Positions 39,327 through 47,250 of a stretch of 64,000 nt of DNA are shown piece by piece (position 1 is the stretch's first letter; every line of letters starts with the position of its first letter). The stretch comes from Variovorax sp. PBL-H6. GTDB taxonomy: Bacteria; Pseudomonadota; Gammaproteobacteria; Burkholderiales; Burkholderiaceae_C. Where the stretch lies: NCBI RefSeq assembly GCF_901827155.1, contig NZ_LR594659.1:4726001-4790000 (forward strand), in the 5' to 3' direction. The notes under the pieces were generated by a model. The model saw only the letters and a list, made by a program, of their open reading frames with translations. It did not search any database and was not told the DNA's origin. The translations under genes and the position numbers were made by a program.

Positions 39327-40676
39327 ATGAGCGCAATTGCCCCTGCTACCACCATGCAGGCACCCAGCCGGGCGACGTCGCTCAGCCGGGCGGGCAAGCT
39401 TTTCCTTGCAGTCTTCCTCATCGTCGTGTTCGAGGGCTCGATCCGCAAATGGGTGTCGTCCGCGTCCACCCTGCCCTTGATCCTGTTGCGCGACATGCTG
39501 GCGCTGATGCTGGTGGTCTACGCCTGGCGACACGGGCATCTGAGGCGGCATAAGAAGATCACGACCGCCATGATGGCCTGGACCTGCCTGGTGGTGGGCT
39601 GGGGGCTGCTGCAGCTGGTCGCCGGCGAGAGCACGCCAATCGTGTTCATCATCGGATTGCGCTTCTGGCTGCTCTACATCTGGTTCGCCGTGGCAGCGTC
39701 GGCGTCGATGAACGAAGCGGACTACCGCGTCTCCATCAAAGCGGCGGCCTACGTCATGCTGCTGTTGGCGCCGCTGGCAGTGCTGCAGCACTACTCGCCT
39801 CCGGGAGCGCGCATCAACACCCAGATCGACAGCGACGAGGAAGGCATCTTTGTCGCGGTGGTCGGGGTGGTCCGCACGACCGGGACCTTCAGCTTCACCT
39901 CTGGCTACGCCACTTATCTCACCATGGTGGCGCCGCTGGTGTTCGGCATCCTGGCCGCACGCAAGCGCAACCAGTTCCAGTTCCTGTTCGCCCTCGCAGT
40001 GTTCGGGGCCTTTGCCACCGGCGCGCTCGTGAGCGGATCCAGAACAGCGGCGATCACTTCGGCCGGAATGCTGGGAGCGTTCCTGGTCGGTCGCCTGCTG
40101 TTTTCAAAGGCGCGCAACAAGGCAGGTGCGGCGGCCACGGTCGTGGTGATTGGTGTGCTGACTGCCATCTTCGCCTATGTATTCCGCGAAGCCATCACCG
40201 TCACGCAGACGCGTTTCGAGCAGGCGTCGGCCGTGGAAAACTTTACCGAACGGGTGCTCACGGTGCTGTTCGGCGAGCCGTGGGTGCTCGATCTTGTCAC
40301 ATGGCTCGGCTACGGCGTGGGCTTCGGCTCCAACCTCGCCACCTACGTGCGTACCGGCGCTGCCGATGTCTTCGCCCTGGCGGAGGCCGAAGGCGGCCGG
40401 ATCCTGATGGAAGGCGGACTGCTGGGGTTCGCGTACATCGGGGTCAAGTACCTGGTGTTGACGCTGGGCGTGATCCGCAGCCTCAAGCTCTCGATCAGCA
40501 CCAATTCCCCCTATCCGCTTCTCGTATGGCTGACGACTGCGCTGGCGGTGGTCAGTTGGCCTGCCCTCGGGCAGCTGACTGCCAACGCCCTGCTCGGGCT
40601 CATGCTCGCCTACGCTCTCCTGCTGTTTCGGTTCCCGAGGCTCGAGATCTTCCCGCCGCGCGCCTCGCGATCGTGA
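39327..40676 (+). CDS. Polysaccharide polymerase, O-antigen ligase-like (Wzy-type) membrane protein
   Basis: 449 residues with about ten to twelve hydrophobic segments and a large loop in the second half (FREAITVTQTRFEQASAVENFTERV to GAADVFALAEAEGG), as in Wzy/WaaL-family proteins. The GSRTAAITSAGMLG segment is typical of this family. It most likely polymerises the lipid-linked repeat units in the periplasm. The sequence is poorly conserved across the family, so polymerase versus ligase rests on context. Its TGA overlaps the GTG of the next gene. Confidence 0.8.
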   Translation: MSAIAPATTMQAPSRATSLSRAGKLFLAVFLIVVFEGSIRKWVSSASTLPLILLRDMLALMLVVYAWRHGHLRRHKKITTAMMAWTCLVVGWGLLQLVAGESTPIVFIIGLRFWLLYIWFAVAASASMNEADYRVSIKAAAYVMLLLAPLAVLQHYSPPGARINTQIDSDEEGIFVAVVGVVRTTGTFSFTSGYATYLTMVAPLVFGILAARKRNQFQFLFALAVFGAFATGALVSGSRTAAITSAGMLGAFLVGRLLFSKARNKAGAAATVVVIGVLTAIFAYVFREAITVTQTRFEQASAVENFTERVLTVLFGEPWVLDLVTWLGYGVGFGSNLATYVRTGAADVFALAEAEGGRILMEGGLLGFAYIGVKYLVLTLGVIRSLKLSISTNSPYPLLVWLTTALAVVSWPALGQLTANALLGLMLAYALLLFRFPRLEIFPPRASRS

Positions 40677-41836
40677 GACTGCTGCATCTGGTTCCCTCCG
40701 TCGATCCCCAGGGCGGAGGCGTCATCGAGGGAGTGCGGCGCCTGCACGATGCGCTGACGGACCTGGGTCACAGCGGCGACGTCGTGAGCCTCGACAGCCC
40801 CGATGCGGCGTGTGTGCGCGCTTATCCCGGCACGGTGGTCGCGACCGGTCCATCGGTCTCGAGCTACGGCTACAACGAGCGCCTCTTGCCTTGGCTGAAG
40901 GCACATGCCTGCGGCTATGACGCCGTCATCGTCAACGGCCTGTGGCAGTACGTGGGCCTCGCGGCCCGGCGTGCGCTGCATGGCTCAGGCACGCCCTACT
41001 TCGTGTACAGCCACGGCATGCTGGACCCATGGTTCAAGCGCACCTACCCGCTCAAGCACCTGAAAAAGTGGCTCTACTGGCCTTGGGGCGAGTACCGCGT
41101 GCTGCGCGATGCATCCGCGGTGGTCTTCACCTGCGAGGAAGAGCGCCTGCTGGCACGGCAGTCGTTCTGGCTTTATCGCTGCCGCGAGGTGGTGGGCTCT
41201 TACGGCACCAGCACCCCGCCGCGGGATGCAGAGCGCTTGTCGGAAGTCTTCTTCTCGTCCTTCCCCGAGCTGCGGAACAAACGCCTTCTGCTCTTCCTCG
41301 GCCGAATCCACGAGAAGAAAGGCTGCGACCTGCTGATCGAGGCCTTCGCGCAAGTGGCCGCGAAGGCGCCCGATGTCCATCTGGTGATGGCAGGGCCCGG
41401 CGACGAAGCCCTCACTCGGCAGCTGCAAGCTCGTGCTCGGGGCCTGGGCCTGGCCTCGCGCGTGAGCTGGCCGGGCATGCTGTCGGGCGATCTCAAGTGG
41501 GGCGCCTTTCATGCGTGCGAAGTGTTCTGCCTCCCCTCTCACCAGGAAAATTTCGGCATCGCGGTAGTGGAGGCCATGGCCTGCAGCCGGCCGGTGCTGA
41601 TCAGCGACAAGGTCAATATCTGGCGGGAGATCGACGCGGACCACGCCGGCTTCGTCGAGTCCGACACGCTGGAAGGCACGGCTGCGTTGCTGCGTCGCTG
41701 GCTGGCCGCGACGCCGGCAGAGCTGGACACGATACGCGCCGCCGCACTGCGCTCCTTCGAACAGCGCTTCCGCATGGAGCAGGTGGCATCGACGCTGGTG
41801 GACATCATCCGCACGCACGCCCCGCAGATCGCCTGA
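40673..41836 (+). CDS. Glycosyltransferase family 4 protein
   Basis: 387 residues from a GTG at 40673 inside the polymerase stop (GTGA). GT-B fold: QGGGVIEGVRRLHDAL at the N-terminus, SHGMLDPWFKR in the acceptor half, LLFLGRIHEKKGCDLLIEAFA, and the E-x7-E motif as HQENFGIAVVEAMACSRPVL. It transfers a sugar from an NDP or GDP donor to the growing lipid-linked unit; donor and linkage are unknown. Confidence 0.9.
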   Translation: MRLLHLVPSVDPQGGGVIEGVRRLHDALTDLGHSGDVVSLDSPDAACVRAYPGTVVATGPSVSSYGYNERLLPWLKAHACGYDAVIVNGLWQYVGLAARRALHGSGTPYFVYSHGMLDPWFKRTYPLKHLKKWLYWPWGEYRVLRDASAVVFTCEEERLLARQSFWLYRCREVVGSYGTSTPPRDAERLSEVFFSSFPELRNKRLLLFLGRIHEKKGCDLLIEAFAQVAAKAPDVHLVMAGPGDEALTRQLQARARGLGLASRVSWPGMLSGDLKWGAFHACEVFCLPSHQENFGIAVVEAMACSRPVLISDKVNIWREIDADHAGFVESDTLEGTAALLRRWLAATPAELDTIRAAALRSFEQRFRMEQVASTLVDIIRTHAPQIA

Positions 41837-41876
41837 AAGGCCCAGCGCGTCCCTTGCACAGCGCCAACAAATCCTC

Positions 41877-43103
41877 ATGAAGCTGCTCGTCTACGGCATC
41901 AATTTCGCACCGGAGCTGACCGGAATCGGCAAGTACACCGGAGAGATGGTGGCTTGGCTTGCGGCGCGCGGCCACGAAGTGAGGGTGGTGACGGCACCGC
42001 CCTATTACCCCGACTGGCAAGTACGCCCTGGGTACCACTCGGGGCGCTACACCCGGCACGAGTGGCAGGGCGCCCAGGTCTTTCGCACACCGCTGTGGGT
42101 GCCGCGCAAGGTGACCGGCGCGAAGCGCCTGCTGCACCTGGCGAGCTTCGCGCTCAGCAGCGTGCCGGCCCTGCTCGCCCAATGGCGCTGGAAGCCGGAC
42201 GTGGTGTGGGTCACTGAGCCTCCGATGTTCTGCACGCCGGCAGCCCTGGCCTTTTCGCGCCTGCGCTCGGCAAAATCCTGGCTGCACATCCAGGACTACG
42301 AGATGGACGCCGCCTTCGAACTCGGCCTGCTCAAGGGTGCGCGCACGCGCGCCTTTGTGGCATCGGCCGAGCGCTGGCTGATGCGGCGCTTCGACCGCAT
42401 CTCGACCATCTCGCTACGCATGCTCGAACGTGCGCGCAACAAGGGCACCGAGGACGCGCGGCTGGTCTCGTTGCCCAACTGGGCCGACGTTTCCGCGATC
42501 CAGCCGCTGCAAGGCGTGAGCTCCTATCGCGCCGAGCTCGGCATTCGCCCGGACGCCGTGGTAGCCCTCTACTCGGGCAACATGGGCGCCAAGCAGGGCC
42601 TGGAGCTGCTGTCGGAAATGGCACTGATGCTCAAGGACCAGCCCGGGCTGGAGTTCGTGTTCTGCGGCAACGGCGCCGGTCGCGCCGCATTGATGAAACG
42701 CTGCGAGTCGCTCGCCAACGTGCGCTTCCTCGACTTGCAGCCGGTCGAGCGGCTCGGCGACTTTCTCGGCCTGGCCGACATTCACCTGCTGCCCCAGCGT
42801 GCCGATGCGGCGGACCTGGTGATGCCCTCCAAGCTGACCGGCATGCTCAGCAGCGGCAGGCCGGTGGTCGCCGGTGCACACCCCCAGACCGAGCTCGGCA
42901 AGGTGACGGCCGAATGCGGTATCGCCGTGCCGCCGGACGATGCCAGGTCCTTCGCAGACGCCGTGCTGTCGCTCGCGTTGCAGCCCGAACGCCGGCGCGA
43001 ACTGGGGCTGAAGGCGCGTGCCGTCGCCGAGGCGCGTTTCGACCGTGATGCCGTGCTGGCGCAGTTCGAGCACGACCTGCTGGCCTGCGTTGCGAAGCGC
43101 TGA
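41877..43103 (+). CDS. Glycosyltransferase, WcaI family
   Basis: 408 residues. The start MKLLVYGINFAPELTGIGKYTGEM and the VTAPPYYPDWQ motif are characteristic of the colanic-acid WcaI group, in which the enzyme adds fucose. LHIQDYEMDAAFELGLLKG and YSGNMGAKQGLELL support GT4 membership. Together with manC and fcl this hints at a fucose-containing colanic-acid-like polymer, an inference. The stop codon is the first of a set of 10-bp direct repeats. Confidence 0.9.
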   Translation: MKLLVYGINFAPELTGIGKYTGEMVAWLAARGHEVRVVTAPPYYPDWQVRPGYHSGRYTRHEWQGAQVFRTPLWVPRKVTGAKRLLHLASFALSSVPALLAQWRWKPDVVWVTEPPMFCTPAALAFSRLRSAKSWLHIQDYEMDAAFELGLLKGARTRAFVASAERWLMRRFDRISTISLRMLERARNKGTEDARLVSLPNWADVSAIQPLQGVSSYRAELGIRPDAVVALYSGNMGAKQGLELLSEMALMLKDQPGLEFVFCGNGAGRAALMKRCESLANVRFLDLQPVERLGDFLGLADIHLLPQRADAADLVMPSKLTGMLSSGRPVVAGAHPQTELGKVTAECGIAVPPDDARSFADAVLSLALQPERRRELGLKARAVAEARFDRDAVLAQFEHDLLACVAKR

Positions 43104-43130
43104 GAAGCGCTGAGAAGCGCTGAGAAGCGC
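43091..43130. repeat. 10-bp tandem repeat across the glycosyltransferase stop codon
   Basis: TGAGAAGCGC occurs three times perfectly at 43101-43130, preceded by TGCGAAGCGC at 43091-43100. The TGA of the first perfect copy is the stop codon of the WcaI-type gene. Copy number changes in whole units beyond it would not alter the protein. Confidence 0.9.
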
Positions 43131-43144
43131 ACCGGCTCCAAAAA

Positions 43145-43171
43145 AAACCGGGCCTCGGCCCGGTTTCTTTT
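43145..43171. terminator. Bidirectional terminator between the two exopolysaccharide operons
   Basis: A perfect hairpin AAACCGGGCC/GGCCCGGTTT (43145-43154 and 43157-43166) has T-rich sequence on the right and A-rich on the left, so it can stop both the plus-strand glycosyltransferase operon and the minus-strand wza-wzb-wzc operon, which converge here. Confidence 0.92.
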
Positions 43172-43175
43172 TGCC

Positions 43176-45425
43176 TCACTGCTCTTCGGGCAGGATGCTC
43201 TCGTAGTTGTAGCTGGTGTAGCGATAGCGTCCGTACTTGTAGGGCGCGAAGGTGCGACGGCCCAGGTCCATCGCGTTGAGCAGCACGCCGGTGGCAGACT
43301 TGCCGCTCATGGCGAGCCGCCGCGTGCTTTCCTTCAACTCGCCCATTGTCGATTGATCGGCGCGCGCCACCAGAAGCACCGTGCCAGCGTGAGCGGCCAC
43401 AGTGGACGTGTCGGCCGCCACGAGCACCGGCGGCGTGTCGATGACAACCAGGTCGTACTGCTCGGACAGGCGCTCCAACATGGTCTTGAACGAGTCGGAC
43501 ACCAGCAGTTCCGCCGGGTTCGGCGGCAGTTGACCAGTGGCAAGGAAATCGAGGTTGGGCACGACCTGGCGATGCACGGTCTGCTGGACCGTCAAGCTGC
43601 CGGCGATCAGTTCGGACAAGCCACCGTGACGCTGCAGCCCGAAGTACTGGTGCGTGTGGCCGCGGCGCAGGTCGGCGTCGATCAGTAGCGTGCGCTTGCC
43701 GGCAGCGGCCATGAGGGCGGCGAAGTTGGCCGTCACGAAGCTCTTGCCAACGCCTGGCGTGGGGCCGCTGATCAGCACCCGGTTGTTGGGTGACTCAAGC
43801 ATCGCGAACTGCATCGCGGTGCGCAAGCTGCGCAGGCTCTCGACTGCCGGGTCGTCGGGGTTCTCGATCGCCAGCAGGCGCACGCCAGTGGCTCCGCTGA
43901 GACGGCGCTTTGCAATAGCGGCTTGCGAGGGGCTCAGCGGAATGGTCGAGAACACGGGCAGTCCGGTGTCGGCTTCGACCTCGTGCGGATCACGCAGCCG
44001 CTGCTCGACGAAGGAGCTGCGGATGAAGGCCGCGACGATGCCGAGGAACAATCCGAGCGCCAGCGCGGCAGCCATGATCACCTTGCGGTTCGGCTTGACC
44101 GGCTGCGTGGGCACGACTGCCTCATCGAGCACGCGCACGTTGCCGATCTTGCCCTCCTTCACGAGGCGCAGTTGCAGCGCATTGTTGAGCAGCGACTGGT
44201 AGAGCTCGGTGTTCACCTTGACATCGCGCTCCATGCGCACCGCCTCCTGCTGGATCGCAGGGAGGCCCTTGATGCGTTCCTGGATGCTGCCCATGTCGGC
44301 CTTCAGCGCGGCGATCTGGTTGTCCAGGGTCTGCACCGATGGGTGCGCAGAAGTGAAGCGGGACTCCAGCTCGCGCCGGCGCTGTTGGGCGTCCAGCAGC
44401 TTGGTCTGGCGGTCGACCGACTGGCCGAGGATCAGCGCGGCTTCCTCGCTGAAGGCCACCGTGCCCTTCTGGTTGCGATAACGGTTGTAGACCTCTTCCG
44501 AGGCTTCCAGCTGCTTCTTGAACAAGGGCAACTGGACATCGAGGAAGGCCAGCGTCTTTTGCGCCTCAGCGGCCTTGCGCTCGATGTTCTGCTTGACGTA
44601 TTGGTCGCCCACGGCATTGAGCACACGCGTCAGCTTGAACGGGTCGGTGTCCTGCAGGGACACGTTGACGATGCCGGAGTTCTTGCCGCGCTCCTGGAGG
44701 GCAAGGCTCGTCTGCAAACCGATCGTGGTCGGCAGCTTCGCGTAGCGGTACAGGTTGAACAGCGCGCCCGGCTTGCCGGCCAGTTGATCGATCTGGAGCG
44801 TGATCGGGCCCTCGGGCGTCTCGGCCCTCAGCAATGTCCCCACAGTGCCCTTGAGTTGCTGCATACCTGGATAGTCCAGGGTGTACTGGTTGCTCCCTGC
44901 GGCAGTGACGGTGAACAGGCCGCCTTCCATGATGGTCGGCACGTCGAACTGCGAGACGAGGATGCGCTCGGTCCCGGACACATAACCATTGAGCCAGAGG
45001 AAGCCCGGGTCCGACAGGCCGTTGGAGCGGCGCGCCAGCCAGCCGCCGATATAGGGCACATAGCGCGGTCCGGAGGAGATGTAGAGCTTCGTGGCCTCTA
45101 CGGCCTGGCCCGCGATCATGCGCGAGCGGATGATCTCGATTTCGGCACTCGCGGGCGTCTTCACGTCGACAAGGCCGCTGGCTTCGGCCAGGGCACCCTT
45201 GCCGCCGCCCTCCGTATCCTCGACCTGGATCACCAGGTTTGATTCGTAGACGGGACGCTCCATGTAGGCGTAGGCTGCGCCGATCACGAACACGACGACG
45301 GTGATTGCCGCGATCAGCCACTTGTTCGAGACCAGGACCTCGATGTAGCGCCCGAGGTCGAGGTCTTCCTCGTCCGCCGCGCTCGCCGGGGAGGGATTCG
45401 TTTTGGTAATGATTGAGGAAGTCAT
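43176..45425 (-). CDS. wzc: Polysaccharide co-polymerase / tyrosine autokinase (Wzc-like)
   Basis: 749 residues from the ATG at 45425. It sets chain length and export by cycles of autophosphorylation. The Wzz domain is flanked by membrane segments (WLIAAITVVVFVIGAAYAY near residue 36 and VIMAAALALGLFLGIVAAFI near 455) with coiled coil between. The BY-kinase domain has Walker A (GPTPGVGKSFVTANFA), Walker A' (LLIDADLRRG) and Walker B (LVVIDTPPVL). The tail is a tyrosine cluster (YKYGRYRYTSYNYESILPE). The partner phosphatase is encoded directly upstream. Confidence 0.95.
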   Translation of the reverse strand: MTSSIITKTNPSPASAADEEDLDLGRYIEVLVSNKWLIAAITVVVFVIGAAYAYMERPVYESNLVIQVEDTEGGGKGALAEASGLVDVKTPASAEIEIIRSRMIAGQAVEATKLYISSGPRYVPYIGGWLARRSNGLSDPGFLWLNGYVSGTERILVSQFDVPTIMEGGLFTVTAAGSNQYTLDYPGMQQLKGTVGTLLRAETPEGPITLQIDQLAGKPGALFNLYRYAKLPTTIGLQTSLALQERGKNSGIVNVSLQDTDPFKLTRVLNAVGDQYVKQNIERKAAEAQKTLAFLDVQLPLFKKQLEASEEVYNRYRNQKGTVAFSEEAALILGQSVDRQTKLLDAQQRRRELESRFTSAHPSVQTLDNQIAALKADMGSIQERIKGLPAIQQEAVRMERDVKVNTELYQSLLNNALQLRLVKEGKIGNVRVLDEAVVPTQPVKPNRKVIMAAALALGLFLGIVAAFIRSSFVEQRLRDPHEVEADTGLPVFSTIPLSPSQAAIAKRRLSGATGVRLLAIENPDDPAVESLRSLRTAMQFAMLESPNNRVLISGPTPGVGKSFVTANFAALMAAAGKRTLLIDADLRRGHTHQYFGLQRHGGLSELIAGSLTVQQTVHRQVVPNLDFLATGQLPPNPAELLVSDSFKTMLERLSEQYDLVVIDTPPVLVAADTSTVAAHAGTVLLVARADQSTMGELKESTRRLAMSGKSATGVLLNAMDLGRRTFAPYKYGRYRYTSYNYESILPEEQ

Positions 45426-45868
45426 CAACTGGATACTCTTGAGATGCGTTGGGCCCACTGCCTGGCGCCGGAATCGATGAGCTGAAGCGAGTGCTCGAAG
45501 ATGCTGCGATCTTCACGGTAAGGATCAGGCACGTCCTCGTCGCTGAACTCGCAGAGACGGAACACCTTGCCGGCAGCGAAGAGATAGCGCTCCTGGACCG
45601 CGCGGCGTTGCTCGCGGTCCATCACCAGGATCAGATCGGCGCGCTGGCAAAGCTCGCCACTGAGCTGCTGCGCACGATGCGCGCCGATATCGATGCCGCG
45701 CGCGTCCAGCAACTCGCGGGCGGTGGGGTCCGCAGGCTTGCCGACCAGCGCATGCAGGCCGGCCGAATCGACCTGCACGCCCGGCAGGTCGGCCGCCATG
45801 ACGGCCTCCGCCATCGGACTGCGGCAGATGTTGCCGGTGCACACGACGAGAACGTTCTGGATGGCCAC
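45425..45868 (-). CDS. wzb: Low molecular weight protein-tyrosine phosphatase (Wzb-like)
   Basis: 147 residues from a GTG at 45868, which shares one base with the wza stop. The P-loop VVCTGNICRSPMAEAV holds the nucleophile cysteine and arginine, and the general acid is the aspartate in DVPDPYRED. It removes phosphate from the Wzc tyrosine cluster. Its TGA shares one base with the wzc ATG, so the three genes form a tight operon. Confidence 0.94.
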   Translation of the reverse strand: MAIQNVLVVCTGNICRSPMAEAVMAADLPGVQVDSAGLHALVGKPADPTARELLDARGIDIGAHRAQQLSGELCQRADLILVMDREQRRAVQERYLFAAGKVFRLCEFSDEDVPDPYREDRSIFEHSLQLIDSGARQWAQRISRVSS

Positions 45869-47028
45869 TATCTGCCGCTCCCGCTGCTGCGCGTGCCCAG
45901 ATCGCGATAGGAAGTCGCGGTCGTGGCGGTCGGAAGAATCAGGCTCAGCACGCGGTTCCACTGGACCAGCGGGACCGGGTCGACATAGACCACGTCCTTG
46001 GGCCTGAGGGCGAAGCCGTCAGCCATGGCGATCGCCGTCGGCGTGCGGGCGTCGAGGTGAAAGATCGACAAGCCATTCGTCTCGTTGCGGATCACGTAGA
46101 TCTGGCGCGGATTCGCGGTCCCGAGATTGACGCCGCCGACCTCGGTCAGCGCGTCGTTCAGGCTGAGCCGCCCGTTGCGCATCATCACGCCCGTTTGGAC
46201 ATTCACCTCGCCCATGACGGTGACCTTGCGTTCATCGCGGCTTCGCACCATCACCAGGTCGCCCGACCGGAGCGGGATGCTCGTCGGCGCGATGCCGGCC
46301 TCGGCCATGGACATCAGGTCGAGCGTGACGGTCTTGCCGTCGCGGGTGAGGGTCACGGCAGAGCGATCCCCGTTCCCCGAGAGGCCGCCCGCGCGATTGA
46401 TCGCCTCGGCCAGGGTCATGGGGATGTCCGTGAAAATCTGCAGGCCCGGCGTGCGGACTTCACCTTCGATGTAGGCGCGCTTGCTGCGGAAGGCGTTCAC
46501 ACGCACGCTCAGTTGCGGGCTCTTGAACACCCGCGACAGCCTGTTGATCAGCGTCTGCTCCAGGTCCTGGATCGTCATGCCTTCGGCCTTGATCTGGCCT
46601 ACGTACGGGAAGCTCATGTAGCCCGTGTTGGAGACGATGAAGCCCGGGGCCGGCGACACGCTCGCCTGATCGGCCACCGTGGTCGCAGGGATTCCGCTGA
46701 ACACAATTTCGGGATGGTCATAGACCACGACGCTCACCACATCGCCAGGACCGATCTTGTAGACCGGCGCCTCGCCCACGAGTGCCCGTACTTCAGGCGG
46801 AACGTTGTTGCCGACGGCGGCGCGATGTGCCTGGATCAGCTGGGGCGTGATCTCGGTGATTGCACCGGCAGGCGGCGGATCGATCTCCGAGGTGGAAAAG
46901 CCCGAAGGCGACACGGCCTGGGCACCGTCGTTGCTTGCCGAGCGAAAGCCCGGGGCTAGCGGCGCACAAGCCTGTAACAGCAGCCCGGCCGAGGCGAGCA
47001 AAGTGGCATGTAGTAGAAAACGTTTCAA
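45868..47028 (-). CDS. wza: Polysaccharide export outer-membrane lipoprotein (Wza-like)
   Basis: 386 residues from a TTG at 47028 (MKRFLLHATLLASAG). A TTG two codons earlier is possible, but GGAG sits five bases before the 47028 codon and directly abuts the earlier one, so the later start fits better. No ATG or GTG is available in frame. The lipobox LLQAC puts the lipidated cysteine at residue 21. The Poly_export domain (GDVVSVVVYDHPE) and SLBB repeats (AYIEGEVRTPGLQIF and VMVRSRDERKVTVMGEVN) follow. It forms the export channel. Confidence 0.92.
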   Translation of the reverse strand: MKRFLLHATLLASAGLLLQACAPLAPGFRSASNDGAQAVSPSGFSTSEIDPPPAGAITEITPQLIQAHRAAVGNNVPPEVRALVGEAPVYKIGPGDVVSVVVYDHPEIVFSGIPATTVADQASVSPAPGFIVSNTGYMSFPYVGQIKAEGMTIQDLEQTLINRLSRVFKSPQLSVRVNAFRSKRAYIEGEVRTPGLQIFTDIPMTLAEAINRAGGLSGNGDRSAVTLTRDGKTVTLDLMSMAEAGIAPTSIPLRSGDLVMVRSRDERKVTVMGEVNVQTGVMMRNGRLSLNDALTEVGGVNLGTANPRQIYVIRNETNGLSIFHLDARTPTAIAMADGFALRPKDVVYVDPVPLVQWNRVLSLILPTATTATSYRDLGTRSSGSGR

Positions 47029-47207
47029 ACCCAACTCCGAGTCATGACCCTGAATGAATACTTTTGCAAACAGTTACGACTGTACATCAGCAACGCGCCA
47101 GGCTCAAATGTTTCTTGGCCTAGAGCGTTCGGCAGGTTAAACGGGTGCGGCGCCGGATGGGGTAAGCGTGCTCCTACACCGGGCAATTTCAGGCCGATAT
47201 TAGATCT

Positions 47208-47230
47208 TCAGCTATAAAAAAGATAGCTGA
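47208..47230. repeat. Palindrome TCAGCTAT/ATAGCTGA downstream of hemY
   Basis: Perfect 8-bp inverted repeat (47208-47215 and 47223-47230) with an A-rich 7-base centre, 21 bases after the hemY stop. It lacks a trailing T-run on the minus strand, so terminator function is doubtful. From memory, AGCTAT-type palindromes with an A/T centre are frequent between genes of Comamonadaceae; I cannot verify copies here. Confidence 0.6.
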
Positions 47231-47250
47231 CGCCGTGCCGGTGCAGCCCC

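Noticed and set aside
43091..43130. Possible CRISPR array at the 10-bp repeats
   Set aside because: Units are directly tandem, without spacers, and far too short.
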